From: Acidobacteriota bacterium
GTDB taxonomy: Bacteria > Acidobacteriota > Holophagae > Thermotomaculales > Thermotomaculaceae
Assembly (NCBI GenBank): GCA_027038695.1
Contig: JALWHA010000297.1
Span: 1 to 7,479 of the forward strand
Reading direction: 5' to 3'
Length of the DNA stretch: 7,479 nt
Shown: in pieces, positions 6,100 to 7,479 of the stretch
Layout of the letters: each line of letters opens with the position of its first letter
Numbering within the stretch: the stretch's first letter is position 1
Notes under the pieces: generated by a model
Database searches by the model: none
What the model was told of the DNA's origin: nothing
The model's input: the letters and a program-made list of their open reading frames with translations, nothing else
Program-made: the position numbers and the translations under genes

Positions 6100-6156
6100 T
6101 TCACAGCGAGGAAGTTGAGTGAGGAAGAAAAGAGGTGGGTTATTGAGAGGTTGTGA
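6100..6156 (+). pseudogene. Conserved short reading-frame relic, copy B
   Basis: It reads FTARKLSEEEKRWVIERL then TGA, the counterpart of 3175-3231. The frame is closed upstream by TAA at 6079-6081, and no initiator is evident between them. A basic 25-codon frame (GTG 6119 to TAA 6196) overlaps in another frame. Either the segment is a decayed gene end carried along with the module, or it is conserved for non-coding reasons. Confidence 0.35.
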
Positions 6157-6244
6157 AAAAAGATTGAGCAGGGAGAAAGGTATTTTGTTTATTTAATGCT
6201 CATATTTGAAAATATAATCTTCTATGTTAGTTTTAATAAAAAAC

Positions 6245-6287
6245 TTAATTTTTTTCTTGACACGAGAGAGAGAGAGAGAGATAAAAT
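6245..6287 (+). promoter_or_regulatory. Promoter of the 4-Cys peptide gene, with (GA)9 in the spacer (19 bp)
   Basis: TTGACA (6257-6262) and TAAAAT (6282-6287) are separated by C plus (GA)9, 19 bp. This is slightly longer than the 17-bp optimum; losing one GA unit would make it ideal. The T7 box TTAATTTTTTTCT (6245-6257) directly precedes and joins the -35 box. Dinucleotide tracts of this length are prone to replication slippage, so the spacing, and hence expression, could vary between cells. Confidence 0.8.
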
Positions 6288-6294
6288 AGGTGCC

Positions 6295-6307
6295 GGTTAA
6301 TTTAACC
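6295..6307 (+). promoter_or_regulatory. Perfect palindrome GGTTAA-T-TTAACC at the predicted transcription start, copy B
   Basis: This is a 6-bp inverted repeat around a central T, starting about 8 bases after the -10 box. The position fits an operator for a dimeric repressor. Copy A has one mismatch in the outer arm. Confidence 0.45.
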
Positions 6308-6310
6308 TAT

Positions 6311-6354
6311 GGGTGGCCGGCCATCCCTCAGAAAATAAAAAACAAGGAGGGATG
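6311..6354 (+). promoter_or_regulatory. Two mutually exclusive leader hairpins, one sequestering the ribosome binding site (copy B)
   Basis: Hairpin 1 pairs GGGTGG (6311-6316) with CCATCC (6321-6326) across a CCGG loop. Hairpin 2 pairs CATCCCTC (6322-6329) with GAGGGATG (6347-6354) across a 17-base A-rich loop, masking much of AAGGAGG (6344-6350). All stem bases match copy A exactly while the loop length and sequence differ. This supports a structure-based switch or a translational thermosensor-like element. Confidence 0.6.
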
Positions 6355-6356
6355 AG

Positions 6357-6542
6357 ATGAAAAAGGTTTTAATGGTAGCAGTTTTAGGTTTGACTTTATT
6401 TTTCGCAGGATTTACTGGTGTTAAGGCAATGTCTTATGATGAATGTGTGGATGCGTGGGCTCAAGGTTGTTCAAAATGGAGAACTGAGGCTATTCGTGAT
6501 ATATGTATTGCTGAAGGTGAACTTTATTGTTTGTTTCATTAA
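6357..6542 (+). CDS. Small secreted four-cysteine peptide (twin CX7C)
   Basis: The 61-residue precursor has a Sec signal peptide (MKKVLMVAVLGLTLFFAGFTGVKA), with likely cleavage after Ala24. The mature peptide has about 37 residues. Its four cysteines are symmetric, C-x7-C-x11-C-x7-C (positions 30, 38, 50, 58). The segments between each close pair look helical, so it could fold as a disulfide-stapled helical hairpin. This is similar in principle to CHCH or alpha-hairpinin folds, though sequence homology is not claimed. The start is set by AAGGAGG 6 bases upstream. The mature sequence is unlike the peptide at 3418-3702 except for the shared control region, the MKKV start and Met right after the predicted cleavage site. 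A strong terminator follows. Function unknown; a secreted signal, toxin or bacteriocin-like peptide is conceivable. Confidence 0.82.
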   Translation: MKKVLMVAVLGLTLFFAGFTGVKAMSYDECVDAWAQGCSKWRTEAIRDICIAEGELYCLFH

Positions 6543-6555
6543 TTATTGATAATAA

Positions 6556-6588
6556 CCCCCCCTAGAAGGTTTTTTATGGGGGGATTTT
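6556..6588 (+). terminator. Strong intrinsic terminator/attenuator after the 4-Cys peptide gene
   Basis: Six C-G pairs (6556-6561 with 6578-6583), one mismatch, then five more pairs (6563-6567 with 6572-6576) close a GGTT loop. ATTTTT follows. It sits 14 bases after the peptide stop and 33 bases before the next start. Transcripts would mostly end here, giving much peptide mRNA and a little read-through into the thioredoxin-like gene. The C7 run is itself a slippage-prone homopolymer. Confidence 0.88.
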
Positions 6589-6620
6589 TCTAATCTAAAT
6601 TTAATAAAAAGGGAAATAGA

Positions 6621-7399
6621 ATGAAATTGAAAATTTCTTTTTTTATGTGTGTTTTTTTAGTGTATTGATTTTATCTTGCAACAGACATTCCAGTAAAGAT
6701 ATTTTATTTTTGTGTAATGTAAAAGACAAGGTGAAAAATTATTATATTTTTTTTGTAAAAGAAGATTGTGATGCTTGCAATGCTGTTTTTCCTATTATTA
6801 GGAAATTTGCTTTTTTAAATCCCAATAAAAAAATTTTTTTGGTTAAAATTAATGATAAAAAAAATTCGTTTTATGATGGTAAAACAAAAGAATTGATTGA
6901 CCTGCAGAATGTCAAGACCTGTTATACAGATAAGCCTTATATGAAAATACAGGGATTTCCGACTCTGGTTGTTGTAAATGGTGAGAGAATTTTAGTGAAA
7001 AAATCAGGCGTTTTGCAGATAAAAAGTTTTCTAAATCCTGATATTAAAAAAAGAATTAAACCAGAATGTTGGAACGGAAAGTATGTTGTGTTTTTGAAGG
7101 AAAATTGTGAATGTTGTCAAAAATTTGTTAATGATTTTTTGTTTTTTGGAAATAGTGATCTAAATAAAAAGATTTTGTTTGTTTTTTGTTCTGATAAAAA
7201 ATCAAAACAAAATAATTTTTTACCTAAACAAAAGGCGTTGCAAAAAATTAAAATTAAAATAATTACCGAAGATGAATGTTTGTATAAATGGGATATTGAT
7301 GCTTTTCCTTGCGTTATGTATTTTGGTGAATATGAGATTATAAATTATGGCAATATTTCAGCTATGAATTTTTGTGAAATTGTGGGAGAGGAGAGATGA
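6621..7399 (+). CDS. Tandem thioredoxin-fold lipoprotein, frameshifted within its signal peptide
   Basis: The uninterrupted frame (GTG 6647 to 7399, 250 codons) holds two thioredoxin-like domains. Counting from 6647, domain 1 has CDAC at 41-44 and the cis-proline in GFPT at 105; domain 2 has CECC at 154-157 and cis-proline in AFPC at 221. The first codons include a lipobox, LILSC (Cys11), so the protein would be lipid-anchored and act on disulfides in the periplasm or outside. No ribosome binding site precedes GTG 6647. A good one (AAGGGA, 6609-6614) precedes ATG 6621, but that frame stops after 15 codons. One extra T in the T7 run at 6652-6658 (or 6638-6644) would join them into a standard lipoprotein signal peptide, so a one-base indel, slippage or sequencing error is likely. 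Likely role: folding or reduction of the nearby cysteine-rich peptides. It overlaps the next gene by 4 bases. Confidence 0.8.
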
Positions 7400-7479
7400 A
7401 AAAGTCGTTTTTGATTTCCTTATTTGAGTTTAAGAAGCAACTTTATTCAAACAGGCTTGCTTTTGTTTTTATTCTAAAT
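7396..7479 (+). CDS. Start of a probable ABC-2 type permease (3' end outside window)
   Basis: An ATG at 7396 overlaps the preceding stop codon (ATGA), with GGAGAG just upstream, so it is translationally coupled to the thioredoxin-like gene. Only 28 codons are visible. They begin MKKSFLISLFEFKKQLYSNR followed by a hydrophobic run LAFVFIL. A short amphipathic N-terminus of this type, with F-x-K-K/R-x-L before the first membrane segment, is typical of ABC-2 permeases. The family call is tentative, because only the beginning of the first membrane segment is present. If correct, each half of the window carries its own transporter. Confidence 0.55.
   Translation, partial: MKKSFLISLFEFKKQLYSNRLAFVFILN

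Larger units (their letters stand above)
6097..6368 (+). repeat. Duplicated regulatory module, copy B (upstream of the 4-Cys peptide gene)
   Basis: This 272-bp stretch matches 3172-3429. The only length differences are four extra GA units in the promoter spacer and six extra bases in the loop of the ribosome-binding-site hairpin. It extends from just after the preceding propeller gene to the MKKV codons of the peptide gene. Both copies follow a propeller gene and precede a small cysteine-rich gene, so the whole propeller-module-peptide unit may have been duplicated, with the module then conserved. Confidence 0.93.

Noticed and set aside
3172..6368. The pair of long direct repeats as the ends of a mobile element or composite transposon
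   Set aside because: No transposase, terminal inverted repeats or target duplications are present. Each copy sits in the same functional position before a peptide gene, which fits gene-cassette duplication.

Overview
The window is AT-rich bacterial DNA, all of it read on the + strand. Consensus-like sigma-70 promoters and strong AAGGAGG-type ribosome binding sites are present. Several products have Sec or lipoprotein signal peptides, which suggests a diderm (Gram-negative-type) cell. The promoters and Shine-Dalgarno sites do not look like Bacteroidota. I cannot fix the phylum from sequence alone. I see no tRNA, rRNA, CRISPR array, insertion sequence or transposase.

Layout. (1) 1-462 is the 3' end of a gene that looks like a beta-propeller protein. 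(2) 693-3139 is an apparent operon: ABC ATPase, ABC-2 type permease, and an exported 6-bladed beta-propeller protein of the GQGPG type. (3) 3418-4884 is a small secreted protein with eight cysteines, followed by a propeller lipoprotein. (4) 5107-6066 is another exported propeller with its own extended -10 promoter. (5) 6357-7479 is a second small secreted peptide with four cysteines, a strong terminator or attenuator, a tandem thioredoxin-fold lipoprotein with a frameshift in its signal peptide, and the start of another membrane protein, probably an ABC-2 permease.

The most striking feature is a duplicated, about 260-bp regulatory module (3172-3429 and 6097-6368) in front of the two cysteine-rich peptide genes. 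The copies align without gaps except at two places: a GA dinucleotide tract between the -35 and -10 boxes ((GA)5 versus (GA)9, giving spacers of 11 and 19 bp), and the loop of a hairpin that would hide the ribosome binding site (11 versus 17 nt). Similarity stops about four codons into the peptide genes, so a conserved control region drives two quite different mature peptides. This looks like a phase-variable expression cassette for secreted disulfide-rich peptides.

Inferred working model: the peptides are exported through Sec, their disulfides are handled by the tandem thioredoxin lipoprotein, and the propeller proteins and ABC transporter act with them at the envelope. The combination recalls Bacteroidota loci where small secreted NVEALA-type peptides sit beside 6-bladed beta-propeller proteins. 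That comparison is from memory and is not proof of homology.
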